Assembly: GCA_026027325.1 (NCBI GenBank)
Contig: JAMSLZ010000007.1
Span: 186,001 to 250,000 of the forward strand
DNA from: Actinomucor elegans
Lineage: Eukaryota; Mucoromycota; Mucoromycetes; Mucorales; Mucoraceae
Direction of reading: 5' to 3'
DNA: 64,000 bases
A program made the translations under genes and the position numbers. Shown here piece by piece: positions 37,036 through 49,167 of this stretch. Numbering within the stretch: position 1 is the first letter of the stretch; the number at the start of each line of letters is the position of its first letter. Below the pieces are notes generated by a model. It was not told the origin of the DNA. It saw only the letters and a list, made by a program, of their open reading frames with translations, and did no database searches.

Positions 37036-39589
37036 TTATTGTGTACCTGTTATTCGGAACTTGTTATAATTGACCAAATGATGGCTCAGTCTTTCAGATA
37101 GTTGCTTGTCTTGTTCGTCCTGATCCGTTTCACTGCTTGAATCTGCTGCACTGGACTCGATGAATGTAGGTAGCTCTGCTACAAACACTAGATCAGACAA
37201 GTAGAGACCTATTATCGCCAATTAGAGACGGTGGAGAGCTACCATTTCACTACTTACCGAGAAAAGGTATACATCCATGGGTATGATCAAACTCTTTGAG
37301 GCTTTTGGTCAACACGCTTTCCACTGCAAAGGATTCAGCCACCTCTTCTGTTGCTTTTGTCATACAGTCTCTCACATTTTTCCAGTTCTTGAAAGGTTTT
37401 GCCATTTCTTTGAGTTGGTCAAACAGTTCCATTTGGCAATGGTCAATTTTTTGCCATGTCCGTTCGAGTCTGGAGACAGCTGGTGACTGTAGGCCCAATA
37501 AAACCTGCATCAGGGTGCTATAATTCCGATGATGATAGCATTTCAAAGCAATTCGTATAAACTTTTCGATAACCTTGACGCGTATTTCCAACTGCTGCGA
37601 TCGAACCACTTCAGAAGCAACCCATTGGCAAGTCTAATTGATATATTAGTTACTTTATCTATTTATTAAGAATAGAATCCCTTTTACCATATTAAAAAAT
37701 CCAATCAGCTGATCTACTCCCAGACCATCCTGTCCATCCTGTCCCACAGTCACCATATCAATGACAAACGACTGACGTTTGGAAGACCGTTTTCGCCACC
37801 TGAGCTCTACCAGTTCATCCCAAGTCACGTTTTGCAGCATGGCTTTTTCAATCAAACAAAATTGCTGGGCAATAATTTCGGATCTGTACTTGAGTATGAT
37901 GGGTTTGTAAGTGGATGATGAACGGAAGAGCAAGCGGCTACGTGTTGCAAGGGTATTCGCGCTATGGTATTTCAAGAGTGAGGTATGTAGATTGCATGAA
38001 GGGGAGCAAAGACTGTCGCAGTAGGTTGGAAGCACGGAGGATGAGGAATTATTTGCATGATTGACGGTTGAAATGGATACACTTGAAGAGGAAGAAGTCA
38101 TGGGCTCACTACTGGAGATAGCGCTTTGGTTTGTGATGACTGAATTGTTTCGAATAGAATGAGATACAGTTCTTTTGATGGACCTTCGTACTTTGGCTGT
38201 CCAAGGCTCTGATGGATCATCTATCACTTTCTCCGAGTCATGCATTACACTGTGGCGACAGGAGCCAATGGCGATAGCGCTATCTTTTCGTGATGATTGT
38301 TGCTGACAGGCCAATAGTACAAATGCAGGTGCTTGTGTTTCCTCGGCCAACGGGCTTGTATAAAATTTGCGCTGCCTTTTCAATACACTACGTAGGTTCT
38401 TGATGATGCGTTCATCGCGTGCTGAAGCTAGAATCACTGGGTGGGTCTGCAGCTGGGTCAAGAAAGTGCTGAGCATGAATCTCAAGGTCCTTGATGCAGT
38501 GAAATCGTGGGTCCAGTAATGAGTCAACCAATGGCGAATTACTACAAATGTTCTGTTAAGCATAATTGTTAATTGCACTCTATAAACCACGCGTGCGGAC
38601 TAAATACCTTATACGAACAAGTCGGTGCACATCATCATCTTCTAATAAAGCCCAACGGAACCTCAGAATCAACAGTTTGCATAGTTTGATAGGTGTAAGG
38701 AACTGTCGAAAAGTGAGGAAAAAGTCCATCAAGAACTCATTGTCTAAATCAACTTTAGTTGACATGCTGTTGAGCAGTATTTAGAATGCACTACATACAA
38801 ACATACCCATTTCACGAGTTAATTTTTCAATGAGTTTCTCTACAGTAGCTGAAGTGACAGTGGCGTCGCATTTACCATAATGAATGTAGTGCGCAGAGTC
38901 TTTGGATAGCAGATCAAATACATGGGGATCATTCTCGATAGGTGGAGGAGGTGGCAATGGTTCTTGATTTAATTGAATCCACGGTTCTTCTGCAGCAGAT
39001 GCAGAAGCAATGATTGTAGACATGATATCGCCCTGTAAACTATGACTTGATTTAATTTTAATATTTCCAGTGATGGTTTTGTGTGGAAATAAGGAAGATA
39101 GACTGGTAGCTGTATGCAGTGTCTTTCTGCCAAACATTCTTGTGATTTTACTGCTACTTGTTGGTAAATGAGAGAATGATCGAGACGTTTGTAGGCGGCG
39201 ATTCGATTCATGCATACTATTACTTATCGGGAATGTTATTTATAAGGAGCTTACAATGACAAGGTCACTTTACCTTCTCACTTTAGCTGTAGTAACCCAA
39301 CCATAGATAGTAGCTAAACGAATGTATTCCTTATTGCTTGGTTCTGCGTATAAACTATGCCTTCTTTTGGGCAGTTGATGGCTATGGAACGCGACTATAG
39401 GTGAAGTTGGACTGCAAGTGTGTTGATAATAAGATAAACGGTCTTTCTTATTAGTAATGTCATCCAGTGATTTAGATCGTCTTCTCCTATGTACATTTGA
39501 ATAAGATACTGCGTTACTCGTTATTCTTTATTATTATACTTTTGCACACTATCGAGTTTTAATGGAGCAACGGAACTAGGAATTATCAT
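37036..39589 (-). CDS. Ras guanine-nucleotide exchange factor (RasGEF)
   Basis: Seven exons (39589-39540, 39486-39274, 39216-38807, 38752-38608, 38552-37688, 37633-37258, 37208-37036; introns 49-57 nt) give 743 residues in phase. The N-terminal 200 residues are Ser-rich with a Pro run. The RasGEF N domain starts near 225 (VDLDNEFLMDFFLTFRQFL, then LLILRFRWAL). The catalytic CDC25 domain occupies about 500-743: IIAQQFCLIEKAMLQNVTWDEL, CQWVASEVV, VIEKFIRIALKCYHHRNYSTL, GCIPFLGLYLSDLVF and NYNKFRI. These are the expected blocks for GDP release from Ras-type GTPases at membranes. A Ser-rich linker of about 130 residues interrupts the N and catalytic parts. It could be a Cdc25, Bud5 or Ste6-type factor; the sequence does not decide which. 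The first small exon (17 codons) was placed by phase and is less certain. Confidence 0.9.
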
Positions 39590-40870
39590 ATTATAAAGTA
39601 AAGAAGAAAAGGAAGAAGAAAAAGATAGGCAAAGATGCTTTTTATACAAAAAAAAAAAGTTTAATAAGGAGCACTATATATATATTTGTTTTGTACAAAC
39701 AAAACGGAAAGGAACGAGAAAAAGGATTATATATATTATATACTATAGATATTAAAAAACCTCAGGGCAATCTAACGCAGCTGAATCAAATGCCGTCTAT
39801 TTGTCCAGGAGCTTCTTCTTCTTATGCTGCAGCTACTATTTATCCGGAGAGAATTCTATGATTGGTCCTCTAACGCGGTGCCATACTGCCATGATTGTGG
39901 ACCATTTGTATAATTTTAAGCCGAAGTCCTGTCCTCAAAGGTACCTGAGCTTACCTTTACTCTACTCCAGGTATCAAAAAGAAATACCCTGAAATGAAGG
40001 GATAGTTTGCTCCTATTCATAGTTGAATTGACACTGATCTACTCTCCTAAGCCTATCGCGCAAATGGTTTATCTAAGCATAAAATAACAAGTTTTCCGGT
40101 TATTATCATCCACTGAAGACTTTTATAATCTGAGGCTTGGCATACGGCTTTAAATGCTATTTGGTCTAATCCATTCTTGATTGAGTCTGGTTATCAAGAT
40201 CCGCGTTTATTTATGAGGAAAGGTACACAAAGGTGGGTGTAAATCGTAGTCAATTTATAAAGTGGTACAAAAAAGACTTCTGCAATATTAAGTAACCGTT
40301 TATTGTCAGTCATGCACTTGTTGATCTGTATACCGTGTATATATTAGCTTATATTGGCCTGTTCTCGTTCATTAAACATCCATTTGCATTAAATTGCACT
40401 ACTGACAGAAAATAAATATATTTCATTGGATAGCGGGGAATAAACCATGTTCCCACCATGGATACAACTCAACAGAAATCTTTACTCTATACAAGCATCC
40501 GTAGATTAATTCAAAATCTTTTTTTTTTCGGACTATTGTGAACAGATAGAATAAAGCAGATTCTTACTAATTGCTATGATCATATATTGATTGTAGCCAT
40601 TCCCATAGAACTCCGTCCTAGTTATTCATTTATGGCCTTAGGACAAAACTTTCTTTTTGTTTGCGCACAAAAATTATGCCATTTTAAAGAGAATGTGATG
40701 TTTTATCTCTAGTTAAATATTCAAGACAGTAATTGGTTCCATATCCTTCTACAGATTGATTCAATTTTTGAGTGCTTAAAATTTGAGCTTCTGAGCCTCA
40801 AAATTAGTGCCTAGAACTTCGGGATGGTTCCACGAATGAATACAAGAGAGATCAGAAGATCTCGGTCTAA

Positions 40871-40910
40871 TTTCGCATCTGAATAGTACTCCATGTTCAG
40901 AATGAGCTGC
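40871..40910 (+). repeat. Dispersed motif copy
   Basis: TTTCGCATCTGAATAGTACT then CCATGTTCAGAATGAGCTGC. The same order of short blocks (CGCATCTGA, AGTACTCCAT, CAGAATGAGCTGC) recurs at 41616 and 59382 with substitutions. Confidence 0.55.
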
Positions 40911-41615
40911 TTTGCATGTCGACACATTAGTGTGAGCTTAAATTCAATAATAACATTCCGCGTCTTGCTTTCATTTGCTCGCAATTGCTTATTTTTAATC
41001 TGGATGAGCTCGGTAACTTTATTGTCTGAAACCTGTTTTAACTTGTGATGTTTTGGTAATGGTGGTCAAAATATGTGGTACCACAGTTGCCTTAAACACT
41101 CTGGAACAAGTGAACCCTTTGTAAAGAGCAGAAAAAGTTATAGTTAAACTTGGATGATGATGATTATAGACGGTTCAGAACTTTATTGGATGGCGGAGAA
41201 TAAATATAGACCCCTATACTCTGTTTGATAAAAAAAAATGCAGAATGAAATAATTGTCTTTAGATTGATGGAAAAACGACTTATAGCATTCTTTCCCGGA
41301 AAATAGATTGAATAAAATGTGTTATATTGTACAAGTATAGATTTAAAGTTGTACGTTGATGTGGAGAGGTTATAGACAACTCCGACGACATAACCTTATC
41401 ATTGACAAAAAAAAAAGTTTCTTATAAAGTTAATTCCATTCCAAAAATCGAAATGCTTTAGTCTTAAATTTTCTTGAATAGCATCTATCTTGCTATTCAT
41501 ATTTTTTTTTAGTCATAAATATGAATTCCTGAGATCAAGAATTTTTATAATTGAAGCTCAGAGGATTGGCATGGTGCGCATTAATCAGCTCAAGCAATCT
41601 CGACAGATTTCGATC

Positions 41616-41657
41616 TAATGTCACATTTGAATATGAATCAATATTCAAAATGAGCTA
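41616..41657 (+). repeat. Dispersed motif copy
   Basis: AATGTCACATTTGAATATGA followed by ATATTCAAAATGAGCTAC; a diverged copy of the 40871 motif in the same orientation. Confidence 0.5.
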
Positions 41658-42157
41658 CTACATCAATTAAATTCTCAGAACTACTCCTGAATGAAGTTAA
41701 TTCTTTATACATAGTAGTTCACCCGTTGCTAATCAAATGATTACTATTTTATAGTTTGATCTCGATTTGATTTGCTGATGTCCTTTACCCAATGGGCCAA
41801 TAGATAGAGGCCCTTACCTTCCTTAGCTTTTAAACGTTCAGGGTTTTTAATTACCAACGTTTAATGCAGAGTTGCTAAGTCTTAAGATCGATTTGAATGA
41901 CGAGGAAAATTCGGAGTTGTGTGTTCGTACACAATGAAGCACATTACTGCCTTAGATCTTTTGTTGCATATTTGATGTAATATTTAATAATATAAAGAGT
42001 CCTTTTGCAAAGAATGAAGGGATGGGATTCTCATTGATGGATTGCTCCTACTAAGCCGAAAGCGATTTGGGGCGGTTTAGACCCAAAGATTTACTCCGTC
42101 AGTATTTTTTTTTTTTTTTTTGGCCTTTTTTCCTTTCTTCCACTCCTTCTATAAAGT

Positions 42158-43381
42158 ATGACGGCCCAACAAGAGTTTGAGAGACAGCAACGACCTTTTC
42201 GAATTAGAAAGTCTCTACGAGAACTTGTCCATAAACCTCGTACAAACAAGTCTCACCGTTATTCGGTTACGTTACCTCCATTACCTGCTCATGACTGTAA
42301 ACTTGAAGAGTATGCTTACGATGTACTTTATGAATGTCAAAGAGGGTAAAGAATCAAACAACATAGTATTCGTTTCTTTCCTTTTTTTTTTTTTTTACTA
42401 AGAATATCTACAGTTCTCTAGCAGTTGGATATAGTTCCAAGACGTAAGTTCTGCTTAAACACAAAGGTTATGTGAAACTAAGACACCTTATTAGACTGTT
42501 ACAGTTTGATCCAAATCCTTGGTGTGATGCTAATATGAGGTAGAGTAAAATAAATTGGCGACTACACGTGCTGTAGCTTATTAACTGCCATAGATTTACA
42601 CCAATGAACATTGAAAATTATCAATTACCTGACCCAACCTGGCAATGGGTAACGTCTTTTTTTTATGCATAAAAAAGAAACGGCGCTTACTTTTATGATT
42701 TAGGTCAGTAAAGATTGGATGATTGATATGACAGAAGACGTGGACGAAGCTGGTTGGCAATACGCTTTAAAGTTTCATGGCGCAGTTTGGCATGGTAAAT
42801 AACTGATTGATGAGAAAAAGGAAACAATGACCAACATGAATGGATAGGTAATTATAAACATTTTCGATCCTTTGTCCGAAGAAGAAGATGGATCAGACTA
42901 AGACATCGCTATATCAAAAGTAATGATACATGTGTCGTCAACACTAATACAGTTAAAACAAGGACCTTGGTGGATGTAGAAGATACAATTACCTGTCCTT
43001 CAGCACCCTTCGATTACAGTGAGATAACGAGTAAATTGCAAAAATCTCGCTTGGATAGAGAGAAATTGTCTATATTAAACCACGCAATCAAGTCAACAAT
43101 GCCTGGTTTGGAAGACCAGTTATTACAAAAGGTCAGTGTTTCATATCTAGATATACAAAGCAGCTTATCTAATTTTTGAACAGGCTACAGAGTATATGGA
43201 TCTACTTGATTATGATGAATCCAAATTAAAATTCCTATCACAGCTACTGATAAAGAAGTATGGTTCCAGCAAAAGCAAGATTACATTGAATGAACAAGAA
43301 AAGAAAGCTGTTCAATCACTGAGGTTCTATTGTGATATCCAAAGCATATTGAATGAAATTGATCCTACTGTTACCGATTGA
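42158..43381 (+). CDS. Dysferlin-domain protein (Spo73/Pex23-related)
   Basis: Seven exons (42158-42345, 42414-42443, 42495-42539, 42594-42648, 42704-42794, 42848-43131, 43184-43381; introns 51-68 nt) give 296 residues. The centre carries one DysF pair: the N part YDVLYECQRGSLAVG with FDPNPWCDANMRFTP, TWQWVSKDWMIDM and GWQYALKFHG, and the C part HFRSFVRRRRWIRLRHR near 148-165. This is the module of fungal Pex23/Pex30 and Spo73 proteins. No membrane segment precedes it, so a soluble Spo73-like form is more likely than an ER peroxin. Spo73 works with Vps13-type lipid transfer in yeast spore membranes; here the role is inferred. The C-terminal 120 residues are helical and charged. Two very small exons (30 and 45 nt) encode the core of the domain. 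Confidence 0.85.
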
Positions 43382-43690
43382 ACAGTAAAATTTCAATCTA
43401 CAATCGAGATTATATCCCTCCTCCCATACTGCTTATTTCGATTGATCCAAGAATAAAAACAAAATACCCACTTAACCCAGCGTCTTTTTATGTGCAGCAG
43501 TTGATGTCTACATATCCAACTGACTTGGTGTTTTGGAAATCTATTCTAATCAGATCGGATGGCTCAAATATTGGCACTTACTAGAGCAAATAGTCCTATT
43601 TAATACTTCTAATGGTGGTCACTACTATACCATGTCAATTCATCTATTAAAAGGCATCATTTTCTAATAACTGTACAAGGTGACTTTATT
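43382..43690. other. Convergent spacer with coding-like frame
   Basis: 309 bp between the stops of the dysferlin-domain gene and the metaxin gene. Its first 200 bases are open in one frame to 43584. That frame can be joined to the last exon by a 62-nt GT-AG intron (43324-43385), so it may be an alternative end of the dysferlin-domain protein. Confidence 0.35.
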
Positions 43691-45027
43691 TTACTCGTCT
43701 TCTTCATAATCATCATAATCGTATTCGCCTTGCTCATAAAACTCTGCATCATCAGATAAATCTATACTAACAATACCATTGTAAATTACATAGGCCAAAA
43801 AGAAGGTAACTCCACCAGCAATGGACCAGACACGTTTACGTTCAAAGTCCAGTTGAGATTGACTCTTTTCTTTCTTAGTTTCTTCGCCATTACCCATATA
43901 TGAAACTACATCATCCTTAACAGTGCCCAAAAACCCAATGGGATTGTTTCTAAAAGTCTTCCAGAGCGAAGGAACATTTTCAGCTGGCTCTGATTCTACA
44001 GTTTCTTCTGTAAACAAGAGTTGCTTTAAACGATCACAGTAGCGAGCCAGTCGCGGATATTCGTTTGTCAAGATGTGCTGTAATCGTCTGTGTGCCAAGT
44101 CGGGATAGAGATGCAAAGCCAAGTAGCCAAAGACAATGCAATCCAATGTAGTGGGTGTATTGCCAAACATATAATCTTGATCCTCGAGTTGTGATTGTAA
44201 TGTATCATATGTTTCTCTAGCTATTTGATACATCTAACAGAATACAAATTGAGTTTTTCTTTTTTCTTTTGAATCGATCTTTAGGATAAGGTGAAGCTTA
44301 CGTGATGCCAGCCTGATTTCAACAATTCTTTCATCTCTTCCTTTTCGTTCTGTGGTAAACCCACATCATCGGCGGTAATTTCGACCTTATATTTAGCTAA
44401 TCTAGCCTTTGCGCTCTTTTTCAATTGAATAGGTACGATATAACGCGTAGGAAAAGATAAAAGCTGTGCATAGGTGGGACGAATGTTTTTGATAAAGTTG
44501 GTTGAATCAGCATACCAAGTATACAACTAAAAAATACAAAAAAAAAACAGCTTAGCATATATGTAGTATCAACAGTATGATCCATACCATGCAGTCATAT
44601 AATTTATCTTGAGCCAAGGTCGAGTATCTATACCCAATCGTTCATTAGATACGCATTGTCGCGAGTCCTTTTTTTTTTTGATATACTTTACGCAAGAAAA
44701 TCAGCCTTTTGCTCTGGAGTCAGATCTTTATTGGCATCTTTGTCAGAATGAACTAAATGCGCTAAAATGCGGTCAATACCGGCAACCCACACTGATCCAT
44801 CTTTAAGTAAAGGAAGCTCGCCTATACAAAGGATTTTTTTTTTAGTAGAACATCGATTAATAAAGATTGAGTACAATACCAGTTGGACTTTGTTGGGGAT
44901 CGTTGCATTTGACAGTAGTAAATTCTTGTTTAATGAGACGCAAATAAGACTCGATAACAATACATTTGGGATCAATGGAAGGTGCGTTTAAAGCAGGACC
45001 CCAGACATAAAGTTGCATACAAGTCAT
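43691..45027 (-). CDS. Metaxin/Sam37-type outer-membrane import protein
   Basis: Five exons (45027-44880, 44821-44692, 44627-44588, 44526-44302, 44233-43691; introns 58-68 nt) give 361 residues. The N-terminal half is a thioredoxin/GST-N-like metaxin domain (LYVWGPALNAPSIDPKCI, GELPLLKDGSVWVAGIDRIL) and the second half is GST-C-like (DYMFGNTPTTLDCIVFGYLA, then LHLYPDL, a strong metaxin hallmark). A hydrophobic segment at about 317-336 followed by an acidic tail suggests a C-terminal anchor. Metaxin/Sam37 is part of the SAM complex that inserts beta-barrel proteins into the mitochondrial outer membrane. Whether it is Mtx1/Sam37 or Mtx2/Sam35-like is not certain; the C-terminal anchor favours the former. 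Confidence 0.9.
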
Positions 45028-45832
45028 TTTTTTTTTCAAAGTAGGTTATTAAAAGAAGTGTTTTTTATATATATACCCTAGCAGGCAATTTACCTGAACG
45101 GTCGCGTGCTGGACTTGAATTCTGACTTCTCATATGGTAGATTTTTCAATGACCAGCTCATTATCAAAGAAATTAGACATATAACCCTCAACATCAAAAG
45201 ACGATTTTTTAAATTAAGGAACAAAAAACAAAGTACCAGTGGACAGTTTTCTGATCCCTAAAAACCATTTTTTGGTATTTTTCAATTGACAGATTTTTTA
45301 TGTTTGGTTTTACAAAAAAGATTAAAGGATTTGAGAACATAGAAATTTGCTATGATGTTTATGAAAGTAGGCCTATTTTATATTCAGATTATAACTTCGC
45401 AGTGGCCCTACCGCATACCATACATACTCAGAATCCAATGATTCCAATGTAGATCAAGACAAAGATGATAATTGTATGTCGCAAAAATCAACTCGGCCAT
45501 CTACATTTTCTACTAACTGATAGCAAATCCAATCAAGTATACCTGATGTAATATTGCAAAGCTATTCCTTTGTTTCCAGATTTTTCAAAAATACTTTGGT
45601 AGAGTGATTTTTAGTACATAAAACAGTTTCCTAACGTATGTCAGTGCTTACTTTATATGTAGATCATATAAATTAGCTTGCTAAATATCTCTTCTCGGCT
45701 ATTTCATAATATGCAATACAAGACTGTCGCTTTTTTCACCTGAACTCGGAGAGAGCGAGGAGGGAGGTTATCGTTCATTATAGGTAAATTTATTGATTGA
45801 TTGTATTGGAAAAAACAAAGTAATTTAATGAT
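45028..45832. other. Intergenic, nothing recognised
   Basis: About 0.8 kb of AT-rich spacer between two minus-strand genes. It should hold the metaxin promoter and the 3' end of the upstream gene. No open frame of note. Confidence 0.6.
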
Positions 45833-47715
45833 TTACAAAAAACTTGCACTATTTCGAACCATATCTTGCTCATTGACAATTTTTAAACCTAGCTTTTCTT
45901 CTGTCAGTTCATCATATACTTTTTCCTGCTCTTTCAATGTCAACTAGAATAGATGTAAGATAAGAATCACATTTGGAATATATCGTATGTGTGGTTATTT
46001 TACTTACATAAATGTATGCAAAAGTTTCAAATAATTTAATACTTTCTTTTCTTCTTTCGTAAGTCAAAGGTACTGTACATGATCTAGTTTCCACAGTGGC
46101 CCATTTGCAAGAATCGCCAAGAGAGTACTTCATTATCGTTAGTTTCTCCTTAATTATGTGCCCAGTAAGAACCACGATTTTTTTGACAGTTTCAATATTG
46201 CAATCCTTATAGTCACATAGAATACTAGCCAATGAGTCTGAACCATGCTTCAAGTTTTTTATTGTATCTTCTAATGTGTGAGCGAGCACATCATCGGCAA
46301 CACTAAACATATGTAATTATTACCAACAATACATGCATCTAATCCAAAATTATAATTGGCTTACCCGGAAGATTCAAGCATGATAAAGTTAATATTGTTC
46401 TTTTTCATAATACCAATGCCATCAAGTAATTTCAACTGAACCTCCTTTTTTACAAAATCTTTTTTCACCAACCAAGTATGATCAGTATTATTCATCTTTT
46501 TTTCGACCCACTTGAATTGAAGTAGCTTGGTCATTTTGGAAAATAATTTGAACTGTTGTATAAAAACTTCGGAAAACAACGTTCTTTCACCACCTTGGCT
46601 ATAGTCTCGAGGATCATTCCAGCATACACACAAGTCGTTATACGATTGTTTTAAAAATTCAATGAACGGGTTGTCGAAAGCATGATCAAGGTTGAAGATC
46701 TCTTTAGAAAAGTTGGACATATTGATGTCAAATAGGCTTTTGATGAACTTTAAATAATCTTCTCCTAAAACCGCTTGTAAAGAGCTATTCACTCTCATAT
46801 TCTTCATGTGGACTTTATATTCATCTTCCAGTGTATCACTACATCTGCGGGATACATCAGTGCTGAGACGTATATCAAAAAACTCTGAACAAGCAGCCCT
46901 GTCTGTACTTTGAATTATAGGCTTTTGAGGTGAGAGAAAATATTCTTTAGCGGGTGTGTGCATGTTATAATAAAGCCCGTTTTTTTTTATCACAAATGAT
47001 GATTCGCTATTCTATACCCAGTAAAAAAAATAATCAAGAACTTTTTCTTATTAACTGGCTTGAAGTAACTTACAAGGTGTGCATCCTGTTCAATTTCATC
47101 CTCTATGACAATCTCTTGGTTAACATCTTCCTCATTTTCTTCTTCTTCGTCTTCACCATCACCGAATACCTACAGGATATGAACGGTGATTGATTGATTT
47201 GAGTAATAGATTGATGACAAACGTATATCGTACACTACTTCATCAAAGGCCCTTTTGCGTAAATTTTCAGCACCCAAATTGCTCAAGGCAGCTCCTGTAG
47301 CTGCACCTTGCAATTTGGCTAAAATTTCCTGTCTTTGTGCCTCTGCTTCAGTGGCTTTCAGTTTGTAATAAAATATGCTTTTACTGATAACAGATTTCTT
47401 CTTCAGATATTCAGATACTTGTTTGGCATAACTTCTCACTTTGAACGTTTCAGCATCGCTTTGACTAAATTTATACAAAGCTCTTGATAAAAGTTGCAAG
47501 TATTTCTCACCAGACTCTTCCCAAACAAGACTGTTTACGAAGTAGGCATCGATGAGTGCTTCAGGATCCGACCAAGAATTGGCGTTAGTTTTTAAAAGTT
47601 TTGAAAGCCCAAATTTCTTTTTGACTGGTTCAGGAATAGAGTAATCCCCTCTTAGAGAGCATAAGCTTGGTTTTGTCTTCAGATTTTCACTATCTTTTAC
47701 AGATTTCTCAACCAT
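45833..47715 (-). CDS. Unknown protein, possible nuclease-like fold
   Basis: Five exons: 47715-47236 or -47239, 47169-47074, 47011-46365, 46302-46008 and 45943-45833. The introns are 62-69 nt; the first donor is non-standard and its position is uncertain by one codon. The product is 541 or 542 residues. The N-terminal 160 residues are helical and Lys-rich, followed by a Glu/Asp-rich block (GDGEDEEENEEDVNQE). The C-terminal 350 residues are globular, with FSEVFIQQFKLFSKM, a DGIGI stretch and IMLESSG about 15 residues later, then helices. The D...ExS spacing recalls a PD-(D/E)XK nuclease-like core with the last Lys replaced. That is a guess from pattern, not a family match. I do not know the family. 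It lies next to the tandem repeat array, 136 bp from its edge. Confidence 0.72.
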
Positions 47716-47851
47716 TATAGTATGGTAAGAAGAAAAAAGTAACCTTTACTGACACGAAATTGACAATTTACGATTTTCTTGTACAAGTCAATGCCGAAAC
47801 AGACGTGATTACGTCACGATTCTAAAGACAAAATTAAAGTTCTAATTCAGG

Positions 47852-49126
47852 CTTTTTTTTGACATTTCTCCTCTAAAGAATTAAAACTAACAGAGGTGGC
47901 CCAATGCTCCATCTCTGTAAGTCTTGTGGAAATGCCTTTAGATCGTCCCGTAATTACCGAATAGACGAGGCTTTTGGATGGAAGCAAGCTCTAGATGTGT
48001 CTTGTACTAATCATAACAGTGTTTGTAACTGTTATGTTATGGAGATGGCAATCTGTACAGACTCTGTATCGATTTTTTTTTTTTTTTGTAAGTAATTCAT
48101 ACAAACTGGATGTTAGTCTTGCGGAAATGCTTTAAGCTAGCCCACGGCCACTTGGCTTGACTTATTGATGGAAACAAGCAGCAGTTTATTGTACCAATGT
48201 GAGGCGGTAATGTCACTGGTATAGTATGCGTTACTTTTAGTAACTCTGGCTCAACTGAAAGGCAAGTTCAATTGGTAGCTAAGATGTATTACAGTTTATT
48301 AATACAAACTTCTTTTTTTTTGACATATCTCCTCTAAAGAATGAAAGCTAGTGGAGGAGGTTCGATACTTCATCTCTGTAAGTCTTGTGGAAATGCCTTT
48401 AGATCGTCCCGTAATTACCGAATAGACGAGACTTTTGGATGGAAGCAAGCTGTAGATGTGTCTTGTACTAATCATAACAGTGTTTGTAACTGTTATGTTA
48501 TGGAGATGGCAATCTGTACAGACTCTGTATCGATTTTTTTTTTTTTTTTTGTAAGTAATTCATACAAACTGGATGTTAGTCTTGCGGAAATGCTTTAAGC
48601 TAGCCCACGGCCACTTGGCTTGACTTATTGATGGAAACAAGCAGCAGTTTATTGTACCAATGTGAGGCGGTAATGTCACTGGTATAGTATGCGTTACTTT
48701 TAGTAACTCTGGCTCAACTGAAAGGCAAGTTCAATTGGTAGCTAAGATGTATTACAGTTTATTAATACAAACTTCTTTTTTTTTGACATATCTCCTCTAA
48801 AGAATGAAAGCTAGTGGAGGAGGTTCGATACTTCATCTCTGTAAGTCTTGTGGAAATGCCTTTAGATCGTCCCGTAATTACCGAATAGACGAGACTTTTG
48901 GATGGAAGCAAGCTGTAGATGTGTCTTGTACTAATCATAACAGTGTTTGTAACTGTTATGTTATGGAGATGGCAATCTGTACAGACTCTGTATCGATTTT
49001 TTTTTTGTAAGTAATTCATACAAACTGGATGTTAGTCTTGCGGAAATGCTTTAAGCTAGCCCACGGCCACTTGGCTTGACTTATTGATGGAAACAAGCAG
49101 CAGTTTATTGTACCAATGTGAGGCGA
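47852..49126 (+). repeat. Nested tandem repeat, 463-bp unit, 2.8 copies
   Basis: Three head-to-tail copies start with a T run and GACATWTCTCCTCTAAAGAAT at about 47852, 48313 and 48776; spacing is 461 and 463 bp and the third copy stops about 100 bp early. Copies two and three are almost identical apart from T-run length; copy one differs at more sites. Each copy carries an open frame of about 60 codons with Cys pairs (HLCKSCGNAFRSSRNYRIDE, then CNCYVMEMAIC). Within each copy a second, diverged version of the first half begins about 195 bp on (GTCTTGCGGAAATGC against GTCTTGTGGAAATGC, later TGATGGAAACAAGC against GGATGGAAGCAAGC). The array is therefore a repeat of a repeat. Confidence 0.9.
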
Positions 49127-49167
49127 TCATATCACTTGTATAGTAAGTTTATTTAAAATGTTCATTT

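Larger units (their letters stand above)
39590..42157. other. Intergenic with copies of a dispersed motif
   Basis: About 2.6 kb between divergent genes (RasGEF and the dysferlin-domain gene). No gene is supported. Two related stretches about 750 bp apart (40431-40910 and 41186-41657) share a GGATAGCGG/GGATGGCGG-like beginning and end in the motif described at 40871 and 41616, so this may be an old duplication or a pair of decayed short elements. A T run lies near 42105-42121. Confidence 0.5.

Noticed and set aside
48340..48380. GGTTCGATAC in the tandem repeat as a tRNA T-arm
   Set aside because: No acceptor stem, D-arm or anticodon arm can be folded around it.
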